DNA of 64,000 nucleotides. Source: Spirosoma oryzicola (GTDB taxonomy: Bacteria; Bacteroidota; Bacteroidia; Cytophagales; Spirosomataceae). The notes under the pieces were generated by a model. That model was not told where the DNA came from and did no database searches. It saw only the letters and a list, made by a program, of their open reading frames with translations. The stretch is taken from the NCBI RefSeq assembly GCF_021233055.1, contig NZ_CP089541.1, positions 62,001 through 126,000 on the forward strand, written 5' to 3'. Positions 26,677-36,156 of the stretch are shown here, piece by piece (the stretch's first letter is position 1; each line of letters begins with the position of its first letter). The position numbers and the translations under genes are program-made.

Positions 26677-26907
26677 ATGACTTTGATGTTAAGTGTATTC
26701 ACGTATGTGGTGACCGTACCTGTACGACTGCTCACCGTCTCTTTATCTTTTCGGCGTTTTACCAGCAAATCGGGCTGCCCTTACTGCGGGAGTGTTTTGG
26801 ATAGTGAACGTACTACCAGACCCTTGTTAGTAAAAAACTTGCTTTTCTTTTTACCGTTAAAGGCTTATAAGTGCATGAAATGCCGTAAAGAACATGTACG
26901 GTTTTAG
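26677..26907 (+). CDS. Small zinc-ribbon-like protein (76 aa)
   Basis: The predicted peptide has a hydrophobic N-terminus (MLSVFTYVVTVPVRLLTVSLS) and two Cys pairs, GCPYCGS at about residues 33-37 and YKCMKCRK at about 65-69, spaced like a zinc ribbon. The C-terminus is short and basic. I do not recognise a specific family. The two C-x2-C knuckles and the ATG after an AT-rich leader make it a credible gene, but it is isolated and its role is unknown. Confidence 0.5.
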   Translation: MTLMLSVFTYVVTVPVRLLTVSLSFRRFTSKSGCPYCGSVLDSERTTRPLLVKNLLFFLPLKAYKCMKCRKEHVRF

Positions 26908-27259
26908 TTTGTGTATAGATCTTGATGCAGTACATACGTCGCATGTAGTGTCTAACAAACTGGTTTTGGGGAAAACCATGAAGAAGGCTACAAGGCAAGA
27001 GGTGTTTTAAGAACTACTGAATAAGTGGATAAAACAGGTAAGCCAGACTTAGTTAAGTCTGGCTTACCTGTTTTATTGACCGATAGATAAAGGAAGTCGA
27101 GATAGGAGAGATGCGTAGTTTTGTTTTATGTTGTTAATACCAGCGCTATTGATTTTTGTATAACTTCGGATACAGCGACTGGCGTAAGTATACGCTGAAC
27201 GTTGTTTACTTGGTAAAAACGAGTATTGCTCATTCCGGCAAGCTTTATCCACAACGATC
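26908..27259. other. Intergenic region; holds one strong hairpin only
   Basis: This 352-bp AT-rich stretch contains the 20-bp hairpin at 27031-27074. Beyond that I see no coding frame with protein-like composition. Confidence 0.5.
27031..27074. terminator. Perfect 20-bp hairpin, possible terminator
   Basis: AAAACAGGTAAGCCAGACTT (27031-27050) pairs exactly with AAGTCTGGCTTACCTGTTTT (27055-27074) around AGTT. The A-rich start and T-rich end make it usable on either strand. Confidence 0.8.
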
Positions 27260-28036
27260 ATGATTGAAAGACTGAGTTTATCAGACGAAATTACGTTCAA
27301 TCAATTTGGGCAGGGAGTTGTTTCGGAACTTGCTTTACTAGAGCGTTTTAGCCAATTCAATGAAGAACAAAAAAGGATGCGTGTTCTTAGTTTGTTTACG
27401 CTGGCCCGGCAGTCAAAACTCAATGAAGAGGATATAAAACAAGTCTTAACGGATGTACCGCCTACCAAACCTGATCAATCACCTTTTTCAATACTGTATA
27501 CGAGTCGGTTAAACAAAGGGCTACGGATAAATCTGGCTGAAACGGAGCTAGACAATTCGTTTGTGCTTTTGCTACGATTATTCAAAACCGCTTACCAACG
27601 CTGCTACGAGCGTGAAAAAGGCAGTATTGCGAACTGGTGGTACTGGGATTTGTCAAAGCCTGAAACGGTACAGCGTATAGTTTCGAGGCATAATGAACTG
27701 GTCGAAGAAGTCTACAACGATCCAGGTTTTAAAAGCGAATTTTCATGCATTGCAAAGCTGTGGAATAAGCGGAAGGAAAACCGGGGAATTCCACAGCAGG
27801 AGCCAACTCCTGATTCCCCAACGCGCTTCAATTTTCTCTCGTACGATGAGATCGTATACAGTTCAATGATAGCATGTTGGGACAAGACACTTCATTCGAT
27901 AATGGCGTTGGAAAATGCACTCAAAAACGCACTTTCCAAACGGTACGGTTTACCCGTCGAGCTGATCGAACGAGTAACAGACAACGTAATCGAACGGTAC
28001 TACCGCGAAATGTATAACTCAGGACTGATTGAGTAG
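27260..28036 (+). CDS. Hypothetical protein, possibly DUF5958-related
   Basis: The 258-residue cytoplasmic protein has no signal peptide. The N-terminal 75 residues (FNQFGQGVVSELALLERF, then EEDIKQVLTDVPPT) resemble DUF5958-type helical domains. The middle part has an aromatic-rich motif CYEREKGSIANWWYWDLSKPE, and the C-terminal part is again helical. I am not certain of the family and no function is known to me. It lies in an AT-rich part of the window between small unknown genes and ends in front of a 19-bp terminator. Confidence 0.7.
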   Translation: MIERLSLSDEITFNQFGQGVVSELALLERFSQFNEEQKRMRVLSLFTLARQSKLNEEDIKQVLTDVPPTKPDQSPFSILYTSRLNKGLRINLAETELDNSFVLLLRLFKTAYQRCYEREKGSIANWWYWDLSKPETVQRIVSRHNELVEEVYNDPGFKSEFSCIAKLWNKRKENRGIPQQEPTPDSPTRFNFLSYDEIVYSSMIACWDKTLHSIMALENALKNALSKRYGLPVELIERVTDNVIERYYREMYNSGLIE

Positions 28037-28056
28037 AAATCGTCCTTCCGCTTATA

Positions 28057-28103
28057 CTGAACAATAAAGCCCCACGCTGTATAAGTGGGGCTTTATTGTT
28101 CAG
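28057..28103. terminator. Bidirectional terminator (19-bp perfect stem)
   Basis: CTGAACAATAAAGCCCCAC (28057-28075) pairs exactly with GTGGGGCTTTATTGTTCAG (28085-28103). It lies between convergent genes, and its right arm overlaps the stop codon of the minus-strand gene at 28100. Confidence 0.88.
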
Positions 28104-28342
28104 TCAGTTTCTAATCCTTTAGGTACACTAATCTGTATTTTGCAGCGCTCAAAATGGTCTTTGGCCCGTTTTACGCTCAAAAACAACTCGCTTTCCAATT
28201 TACTCAGCCCGTTGAAGAGCTGATAAACGTGTCTTACTCTTCCCTTCTCTTTGCTACGGACAATTGCTTTAATTTTATCCTTGGCCAACGTCTGCTCGGT
28301 TGTGGTGTAATAGACCACATCGCCGACATATAACTCAAACAT
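28100..28342 (-). CDS. Small hypothetical protein (80 aa)
   Basis: ATG 28342 (MFELYVGDVVYYTTTEQ) is preferred over the longer reading from 28405 because the extra 21 residues look non-native. The product is basic, beginning with beta-like segments and ending with an amphipathic helix (SELFLSVKRAKDHFERC) and ISVPKGLETD. I do not recognise it. It is convergent with the 27260-28036 gene, and both share the terminator. Confidence 0.5.
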   Translation of the reverse strand: MFELYVGDVVYYTTTEQTLAKDKIKAIVRSKEKGRVRHVYQLFNGLSKLESELFLSVKRAKDHFERCKIQISVPKGLETD

Positions 28343-28550
28343 ACTGGGTAGAAAAGCCGAGGAGTTGGTACGACTGGCTTTCAATAAGAAAACAAACCGA
28401 TACAACCATTAATTCGTTCTAAATCATATTTTAAGCACTTTTTTGCATATTGATTTCTTAGACATGCAAACGAAATTCATTGCATCTGTATATTTTATTT
28501 GTATGATAGTGCCACGGTTTCTGCGAGATATTTATAATAGGCATTCTATT

Positions 28551-30785
<2,235 letters not shown>

Positions 30786-30787
<2 letters not shown>

Positions 30788-30850
30788 CAATCGGCTTACC
30801 CCTGACATATACCCGTCCGGGGGTAAGCCGATTGCTCACCCCCGGACGGA
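30786..30850 (+). terminator. Terminator with two competing hairpins after the AraC gene
   Basis: AGCAATCGGCTTACCCC (30786-30802) pairs exactly with GGGGTAAGCCGATTGCT (30820-30836). The loop of that hairpin contains CCGTCCGGGGGT, which pairs exactly with ACCCCCGGACGG just downstream (about 30838-30850). The two stems cannot both form. No T run follows either one. Confidence 0.65.
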
Positions 30851-30894
30851 AAATGGATAGTTTAACTAAATCACCTGACGACACGAATTCCTCG

Positions 30895-31698
30895 TCAAAT
30901 CTGCGAGTAGGCAGTGGGTACCAGAAAGGTACGGTTGATATTGGATATAATTTTAGCGTCCGCATACTCCGGCATTGAGCTGATCTTTTTCCACTCTGGG
31001 TCGCCACCAAACGTTCGCCAGTTCTGGTCATGCTCCGCCATGTCGTCGAACGTTAGCATGTATGTCAGATTAGGGCGCATTGGGCCAATCAGCGTTTCGC
31101 CAAAAAAGACGGGAGTTAACCCAACTCGTTTGAAGATGGCAATCTCCCCACCCTGGTTAAACATCTCGATCTTTTTCTTGCCGGCGGTTTCGTTATGACT
31201 TTCGTACCGACGTAATTCAAACAGGCGCTGCTTTTTAGGGGGAACTTCCAGCCGGGGCATATCCGCCAACGCTTTCAGCAGCGAACTTTCGATGCGCTCA
31301 TACGCTGGTGCCGTTGCTTCCGCATTCAGGTAATCTGCACCGGCTTGCTGGTAGGCGCTATCCTTGGCCAGCTGATCCGATACTTTTAAATAATCGTCCA
31401 TTGAGTTGAACGGAATAACCACCGCCAGCTTGGTAAACCCCTGCGGAAGATATTCGGTAAATACACCAATGTTTTTACTGCCCAACCGATTGAGCGCTGG
31501 AATGGCGGCCTGTTGCCAGTAATTGTTTAGAATAGTCAGTTGTTTCCCATTTTTCAAACTGTAGATCCGAAGCTCGTAAAACTCTGGGCTTTGACTTTGG
31601 TGAGCGTCTGAAGGAGCTATTGATTGACTCAGCGGATTAACGAAACTTGATACTGAACCGGTTAAAAGAGAGGCTTTAACGAATGAACGTCTTTTCAT
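30895..31698 (-). CDS. NIPSNAP-family exported protein
   Basis: The 267-residue protein begins MKRRSFVKASLLTGSVSSF, a twin-arginine-like signal (RRSFVK). It is followed by two ferredoxin-like NIPSNAP repeats, the first opening FYELRIYSLKNGKQ and the second RLFELRRYESHNET, with the conserved FGETLIGPMRPNLTYMLTF. The start at 31758 adds 20 residues before the Tat motif and is less likely. NIPSNAP proteins are small dimeric beta-barrel-like folds with unclear activity; exported versions are common in Bacteroidota. It is convergent with the AraC gene. Confidence 0.85.
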   Translation of the reverse strand: MKRRSFVKASLLTGSVSSFVNPLSQSIAPSDAHQSQSPEFYELRIYSLKNGKQLTILNNYWQQAAIPALNRLGSKNIGVFTEYLPQGFTKLAVVIPFNSMDDYLKVSDQLAKDSAYQQAGADYLNAEATAPAYERIESSLLKALADMPRLEVPPKKQRLFELRRYESHNETAGKKKIEMFNQGGEIAIFKRVGLTPVFFGETLIGPMRPNLTYMLTFDDMAEHDQNWRTFGGDPEWKKISSMPEYADAKIISNINRTFLVPTAYSQI

Positions 31699-32003
31699 AA
31701 AATGAGTTGTTGAAAGTACTTTCCTGGGCTGATGGTTAGTTGTCAGGAAAGCATGCAAATGTATTGGTTTTTCTGACCTGGTTTTAGAAAATACTTGATG
31801 CGTTTACGCCCATTTTTCTACCAAATACAAGGCGTATTTCTTTCCATGATTTGATCCCGCTTGCAGAAGTAACCTGTTTCGGAATGGTGCTATAGATGCA
31901 CTCCCTGTATGACTTGCTTTTGGAAACAGAAAGAGCGTTGAGACAGGATAACTGCTAATTTTTACGATGACTATTCTCAAATCCGACGTACTTTTGCAGC
32001 ACC
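31699..32003. other. Divergent promoter region, no gene
   Basis: The 305-bp gap separates the NIPSNAP gene and the small exported protein at 32004. It is AT-rich and contains an exact TAnnTTTG element (31989-31996). No protein-like frame is seen. Confidence 0.5.
31989..31996 (+). promoter_or_regulatory. Candidate -7 promoter element giving a nearly leaderless mRNA
   Basis: TACTTTTG is an exact TAnnTTTG match ending only 7 bases before the ATG at 32004. If used, transcription would begin at or just before the start codon. No clear -33 element was found. Confidence 0.4.
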
Positions 32004-32378
32004 ATGCGTTCCGTATTGACATACATCCTGTTGATAGCTGTGCTCTTGCCTAGCATTAGTCCCTGGGGAACCGTTGCCTATTATCACCTCAACAAAGATT
32101 ACATTGCCCGTGTCCTCTGCGAGAACCGCAGCAAACCTGAGCTTCACTGTGACGGAAAGTGTTATCTGGCAAAACGCCTGAAAGCCCAGCAGGACAAACA
32201 GGATAAAGAAACGACGGAGCGAGTACAGCAAACAGCGCCGATCCAATTATTTTGCGAAACGCATTTTTCATTTGATTTTGCGCGTGAGATTGCGTTTAGC
32301 CATCGTCAGGTATTTCATTATCTGATTTCTTCCTACATGTCGCCGGCTAGCGGTCTGCTTCGTCCGCCCTGCGCCTAA
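32004..32378 (+). CDS. Small exported Cys-containing protein, unknown function
   Basis: The 124-residue protein opens with a hydrophobic segment (MRSVLTYILLIAVLLPSISPWG) that is either a signal peptide or a membrane anchor. Next comes YYHLNKDYIARVLCENRSKPELHCDGKCYLAKRLK, with Cys at about 39, 49 and 53, then a charged helix. This arrangement is familiar from Bacteroidota small proteins near metal or heme transport genes, but I know no proven role. It is the first of a run of plus-strand genes leading to SCO and PepSY proteins. Confidence 0.65.
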   Translation: MRSVLTYILLIAVLLPSISPWGTVAYYHLNKDYIARVLCENRSKPELHCDGKCYLAKRLKAQQDKQDKETTERVQQTAPIQLFCETHFSFDFAREIAFSHRQVFHYLISSYMSPASGLLRPPCA

Positions 32379-32563
32379 ACTAACCGATTTTAGTATACCC
32401 TCTTTTTTACGACTGGCTCCCATTCGTACACGTAATTTATTGATAGTTAACTTATTGTGTCGGTAGTCGCACGTGGCTGACGCTCAGTCTAATCAGGTAA
32501 CATTCATAGTTTCTAAATCATCCGTGGCTGTCTACTGGCCACAGAACAACTAGTCGATCCTCA

Positions 32564-33040
32564 ATGAATTTATTTAAAATAGTCGTAGCTATGCTGGCTG
32601 CGATAACGCTATTTGCTTGCCAATCGAAACCAACTTCCGATGCGACTGCACACGCATCCCATTCGACGGCGCAAGCCGCTGCGAAACCAAAATCCGTGGC
32701 CGATCTTGAGCAGCAAATACTAGCCGTTCACGATAGTGTAATGCCCGCCATGAGTGAACTGATGCGGCTGAATAAAATGATTAGCCAACAACTCGCCGAG
32801 CAAAGTAAACAACCTGCCTCAGCCGATGCTCACCAGCGGGGACTCGCGGTAAAGGCTGCGCTGGAACAGGCAGACCAGTCGATGATGAACTGGATGCATC
32901 ACTACAACGGAGATACACTCGCTACATTGACTGAGCAGCAGGCACTGGCTTATCTACAGGAGGAGCAACAACGCGTCAATGCCATGAGTGAGCTGATGCG
33001 AAAAAGTATTACGGACGCACAAGCCTATCTAAAACGATGA
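32564..33040 (+). CDS. Met/His-containing lipoprotein, unknown function
   Basis: The 158-residue protein has a lipobox at ITLFACQSKP (Cys19). It is helical and rich in Met and His: DATAHASHSTAQ near the N-terminus, VMPAMSELMRLNKM, MMNWMHHYNGD and MSELMRKS. Two MSELMR copies, at about residues 66 and 143, suggest an antiparallel helical hairpin. Its stop overlaps the SCO start (ATGA), implying translational coupling. Met/His content plus SCO suggests periplasmic copper handling, but that is inference. Confidence 0.7.
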   Translation: MNLFKIVVAMLAAITLFACQSKPTSDATAHASHSTAQAAAKPKSVADLEQQILAVHDSVMPAMSELMRLNKMISQQLAEQSKQPASADAHQRGLAVKAALEQADQSMMNWMHHYNGDTLATLTEQQALAYLQEEQQRVNAMSELMRKSITDAQAYLKR

Positions 33041-33675
33041 TGAAACCAATCTTTCTTGCCGCGGGCTTATTCCTTTCTCTGAGTAGTTGCCACCTGACCG
33101 ACGAAAAACTGCCGTATATGGGGGAGTCCGAAACTGTGACCAAAATCGTCGATGGTAAAAAAGTTACGGAGCGAGAGTACCCCGCCATTCCGGCCTTCTC
33201 ATTCGTTAACCAGGATGGGAAAGCCATAACCCAGGACGATTTTAAGGACAAAATCTACGTAACCGATTTCTTTTTCGTGACCTGTCCGACCATCTGCCCG
33301 ATCATGAAAAAAAACATGCTGACTGTTTATGAAGCCTACAAGGATAGTCACGACGTACGCATCTTATCGCACACCATCGATCCCGATCACGATACGCCTA
33401 CGGCGTTGAAGCAATACGCCAACGACATGGGCGTCGTGGGAAACATGTGGCAGTTTGTGACGGGCGACCGCGAGAAAATTTACGACATTGGCGAGAATCA
33501 CTATCTGGTGACGGCTACCAAGGATTCTACAGCTCCGGGAGGCTACATACACAGTGGAGCGTTCGTGCTGATCGACAAGGAAAAGCACATCCGGGGTATG
33601 TATGATGGCACCACGCTGGAAGGTACTCAGAAGTTGATCCGGGACATTGACGTGCTTCGGCGGGAGTATGAGTAA
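33037..33675 (+). CDS. SCO1/SenC-family copper chaperone-like lipoprotein
   Basis: The 212-residue protein has a thioredoxin fold with the copper-binding set of SCO proteins: Cys83 and Cys87 in VTCPTICPIM and His172 in YIHSGAF, plus LSHTIDPDHDTP. A lipobox-like LSLSSCHLTD lies near residue 18, so it should be anchored in the periplasm. SCO proteins help build the CuA site of cytochrome c oxidase or reduce its Cys pair. Two Met codons open the frame (33037 and 33040); the first overlaps the preceding stop. Oxidase subunit I is 29 kb away in this window. Confidence 0.92.
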   Translation: MMKPIFLAAGLFLSLSSCHLTDEKLPYMGESETVTKIVDGKKVTEREYPAIPAFSFVNQDGKAITQDDFKDKIYVTDFFFVTCPTICPIMKKNMLTVYEAYKDSHDVRILSHTIDPDHDTPTALKQYANDMGVVGNMWQFVTGDREKIYDIGENHYLVTATKDSTAPGGYIHSGAFVLIDKEKHIRGMYDGTTLEGTQKLIRDIDVLRREYE

Positions 33676-33696
33676 CGAATTTAAAAGTAGAATTGT

Positions 33697-34830
33697 ATGA
33701 AGCTAACGCGTCGTTTATTTACTATTCATAGCTGGCTGGGGCTAATCACGGGCATTTTCCTAATTCTATTAGGGCTGAGTGGGTCGGTGCTGGTCTTCCG
33801 ACACGAACTGGATCGACTAGCCAATCATGATTTGTTGACGGTAAAGCCATCTCGTCCGCTTTATGAACGCTCGTTGACCAGATGCTACCAGACGATTACT
33901 GCCCGTTACCCTAATTTGGATGGTATTGCCTGGATGAATCCGAATGCTGGTCCTACGGATGCTTACGATTTCCGGTTATACCTGAATGACGCTCGCCTAT
34001 TCACGTACGATTTGGGACTTATTTCGTTGAATCCGTACACGAATACTATTCTGCGCGAAGGTAAATCGAGTGATTTCAGCCCTAGCTTCATTGAATGGCT
34101 ATTGCAGTTTCATTTCAGCTTTCAATTGGGTGTACCCGGTGCGGCTTTGGCGGCTTTGTTTGGATTGACTATGTTAGGCTCACTGTTGACAGGCGTGGTT
34201 GTTTACCGAAAGATAATCTGGAAAGTACTGTGTTTTCGGGTGCGGATTAATAGAAAAAACTGGCGTACCCTTAGCTCTGATTTACACCGGGTCGTCGGCG
34301 TCTGGTCGCTGCTGCTGAATGCGATTATTTTCTTTACTGGGTTCTGGATGAACCTGTTTGCGTTCGAAGCGAAAACCTGGAAAACCGAGCAAATACCTAC
34401 GCATCTGAATACAACAATGGTATTATCGGCTGATGCTCTACTTCAAAAGGCCAGGCAATTAATGCCCGATTTAAAGCCCTCGTACGTTTATTTGCCGACT
34501 CAGCCCGAGCGAAAATTTCGGGTCAATGGTCCGTTGGAAGGTCAATGGGCTTTGTGGGGAACGGGCAACTTGGTCAGTCTTGATCAGCAAACGGGTAAGC
34601 TGATTCAGCTTCGTCGCTTAGCAGCGCTTCCTATTGGTGATCGCCTTGAAGCTACATTTTTTCCTTTGCATGTAGGCAACTATGGTGGCTTACCGGTAAA
34701 AGTGCTGTACGCACTTATTGGCTTGACGCCCGGATTACTGGCTATTACCGGCTTTCTGCTTTGGTGGCGTCGTGTCCGAAAAGCTGTTCCGAATGCGTCC
34801 CGGAAATATGTTTTGGTTAAATCAACCTAA
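33697..34830 (+). CDS. PepSY-associated membrane protein
   Basis: The 377-residue inner-membrane protein matches PepSY-TM proteins: an opening FTIHSWLGLITGIFLILLGLSGSVLVFRHELD, a periplasmic PepSY-like region, LHRVVGVWSLLLNAIIFFTGFWMNLF, a second periplasmic segment, and a final helix with LHVGNYGGLPVKVLYALIGLTPGLLAITGFLLWWRR. Conserved His in the first, middle and last helices could bind heme, as in iron-reducing relatives. It is 21 bp after the SCO gene and probably in the same operon. It may serve redox handling of iron or copper. Confidence 0.85.
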   Translation: MKLTRRLFTIHSWLGLITGIFLILLGLSGSVLVFRHELDRLANHDLLTVKPSRPLYERSLTRCYQTITARYPNLDGIAWMNPNAGPTDAYDFRLYLNDARLFTYDLGLISLNPYTNTILREGKSSDFSPSFIEWLLQFHFSFQLGVPGAALAALFGLTMLGSLLTGVVVYRKIIWKVLCFRVRINRKNWRTLSSDLHRVVGVWSLLLNAIIFFTGFWMNLFAFEAKTWKTEQIPTHLNTTMVLSADALLQKARQLMPDLKPSYVYLPTQPERKFRVNGPLEGQWALWGTGNLVSLDQQTGKLIQLRRLAALPIGDRLEATFFPLHVGNYGGLPVKVLYALIGLTPGLLAITGFLLWWRRVRKAVPNASRKYVLVKST

Positions 34831-34843
34831 AGGATAAGCAACT

Positions 34844-35029
34844 ATGAGTGCTTTACCTACTCGTCAGGATTTGCGTCAGCTATTGGCTGATACAGGTGTT
34901 ACCTTGCCCGAATCGAAGCCTGTCTTAAGGCAGGATGTTGTGCACTGGACGGCACTGGTGCTCATTCATTTTACCGTGCTTTTGGGAATCGGCGATATGC
35001 TCTTCCGTCTTTGTTCTAACACGCATTGA
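34844..35029 (+). CDS. Small membrane protein (61 aa)
   Basis: Starting 13 bp after the PepSY gene, this peptide has a hydrophilic N-terminus (LPTRQDLRQLLADTG) and one hydrophobic helix (ALVLIHFTVLLGIGDMLF). I do not recognise it. Position and spacing suggest it is the last gene of the SCO/PepSY operon, ahead of a strong terminator. Confidence 0.5.
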   Translation: MSALPTRQDLRQLLADTGVTLPESKPVLRQDVVHWTALVLIHFTVLLGIGDMLFRLCSNTH

Positions 35030-35044
35030 TCGATCAGGTACTGC

Positions 35045-35102
35045 AAAATCCGTTTTCAAATTCGCCAGGGTTTCAACTCGGTGAATTTGAAAACGGATTT
35101 TT
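35045..35102 (+). terminator. Terminator of the SCO/PepSY operon
   Basis: AAAATCCGTTTTCAAATTC (35045-35063) pairs with GAATTTGAAAACGGATTTT, followed by a T-rich tail. Confidence 0.85.
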
Positions 35103-35164
35103 GTTTTTGTTTGGTTGTCAGGGCATTATAGATAGCATAGTCGTGCCTTAGTGACGAAGTCGGG

Positions 35165-35626
35165 TTAAAAATTAACGTTATATGTGTTCTTATTCTCGCT
35201 CATCACAAACGTACTGTGGGTGCTCCCGATACTGGTTACCGAACCCAATTTATTAAAGACAAAGTCCTGGTAGTGTTTCATGTCTTTGGCATACACCTTT
35301 AAAAGAAAGTCGAAATCCCCGGAGATATTGTAGCATTCAACTACTTCGTCCAGCCTAAGAATGTCAGTTACAAACTCATGTCCAATGCGTTTATCATGCT
35401 GCTTAAGCTTGATATTACAAAAAACGATTAATCCGTAGCCCAGCTTTTCGGCATCAATCAAAGCGATGTATTTCTTGATGTAGCCATTAGACTCCAAACG
35501 CTTTACCCGTTCAAAAACCGGCGTATGAGACAGATTTACCCGATCCGCCAATTCTTTTATAGTCTGTTTCGAATTTTCTCCCAGAAGTTTGAGTAACTGC
35601 TCGTCTATATCGTCTAGTTTTTCCAT
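35165..35626 (-). CDS. Lrp/AsnC-family regulator
   Basis: The 153-residue feast/famine regulator starts at ATG 35626 (MEKLDDIDEQLLKLLGENS); the longer form adds 11 residues without family similarity. The N-terminal winged helix-turn-helix reads TIKELADRVNLSHTPVFERVKRLESNGYI, and the C-terminal RAM domain has CYNISGDFDFLLKVYAKDM. Members form octamers that sense amino acids. It is divergent from the riboswitch-led metE gene, so methionine or another amino acid is a reasonable effector guess. Confidence 0.92.
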   Translation of the reverse strand: MEKLDDIDEQLLKLLGENSKQTIKELADRVNLSHTPVFERVKRLESNGYIKKYIALIDAEKLGYGLIVFCNIKLKQHDKRIGHEFVTDILRLDEVVECYNISGDFDFLLKVYAKDMKHYQDFVFNKLGSVTSIGSTHSTFVMSENKNTYNVNF

Positions 35627-35749
35627 AGAAGGATTTTCTGTTGTGGGCAGAAGAATCAATTACAAAGAGAATAAATAACTATTACGATCACGAAAGTAGA
35701 ATTTTTATCTTAATTAAGTTATATAAAGTAGATGTTAAATCTGACAATA

Positions 35750-35757
35750 TAATTTTG
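35750..35757 (+). promoter_or_regulatory. Candidate -7 element of the metE promoter
   Basis: TAATTTTG is an exact TAnnTTTG match in a very AT-rich stretch about 55 bp before the metE riboswitch. The -33 element is unclear. Confidence 0.5.
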
Positions 35758-35809
35758 ACCCGAATTTTATCCGTCAACAGGGTTCGATTCAACGTTCTTT
35801 TCTAAAGTG

Positions 35810-36000
35810 CCTGAAATAGGTTTTCGACGAGAGTCGGAATCAAAAGGGAATCGGTCAGACTGCTGATGTGGTCTAAAGCCGAACTGTCGCGCAACTGTAC
35901 GTAACGCACAAACTGTCGTCCCATGCACGTTCACTGACCGTCAAAGGTTGGGAAGGACGGACGACAGGTTACAAGTCAGGATACCTGCCTTTTTTAGGAA
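35810..36000 (+). promoter_or_regulatory. Cobalamin riboswitch upstream of metE
   Basis: The plus strand shows AAAAGGGAATCGG (about 35842-35854), GCCGAACTGTCGCGCAAC (from about 35878), TCACTGACC with TTGGGAAGG, and the B12 box CAAGTCAGGATACCTGCC at about 35972-35989. It shares long identical blocks with the cbiA riboswitch, including GAACTGTCGCGCAACTGTAC. Cobalamin-bound RNA would switch off the B12-independent methionine synthase. Confidence 0.95.
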
Positions 36001-36050
36001 TAGACAATGTTTTCGCGGAATAAAACACGTAGTCTGACCTTATACCTTTC

Positions 36051-36069
36051 AGCCGATTGTATGTCGGCT
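36051..36069 (+). promoter_or_regulatory. Candidate expression-platform hairpin before metE
   Basis: AGCCGA (36051-36056) and TCGGCT (36064-36069) form a short hairpin between the aptamer and the metE start, followed by a T/G-rich tail. It may be the intrinsic terminator controlled by the riboswitch. Confidence 0.4.
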
Positions 36070-36156
36070 TCTGTGTCGCCGTGCGCTCTGTTCTCGAAGC
36101 CTTGTCCCGTTTAGTGAAGCACGTTTCACCTGTTTTCATCAAAACAATCAACAAAA

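Noticed and set aside
27073..27300. 75-codon minus-strand frame before the 27260 gene
   Set aside because: Overlaps the start of a better-supported gene and one arm of a strong hairpin; composition is not convincing.
35761..35800. GGGTTCGATTC resembling a tRNA T-arm
   Set aside because: No acceptor, D or anticodon stems could be placed around it; it lies in the leader before the metE riboswitch.
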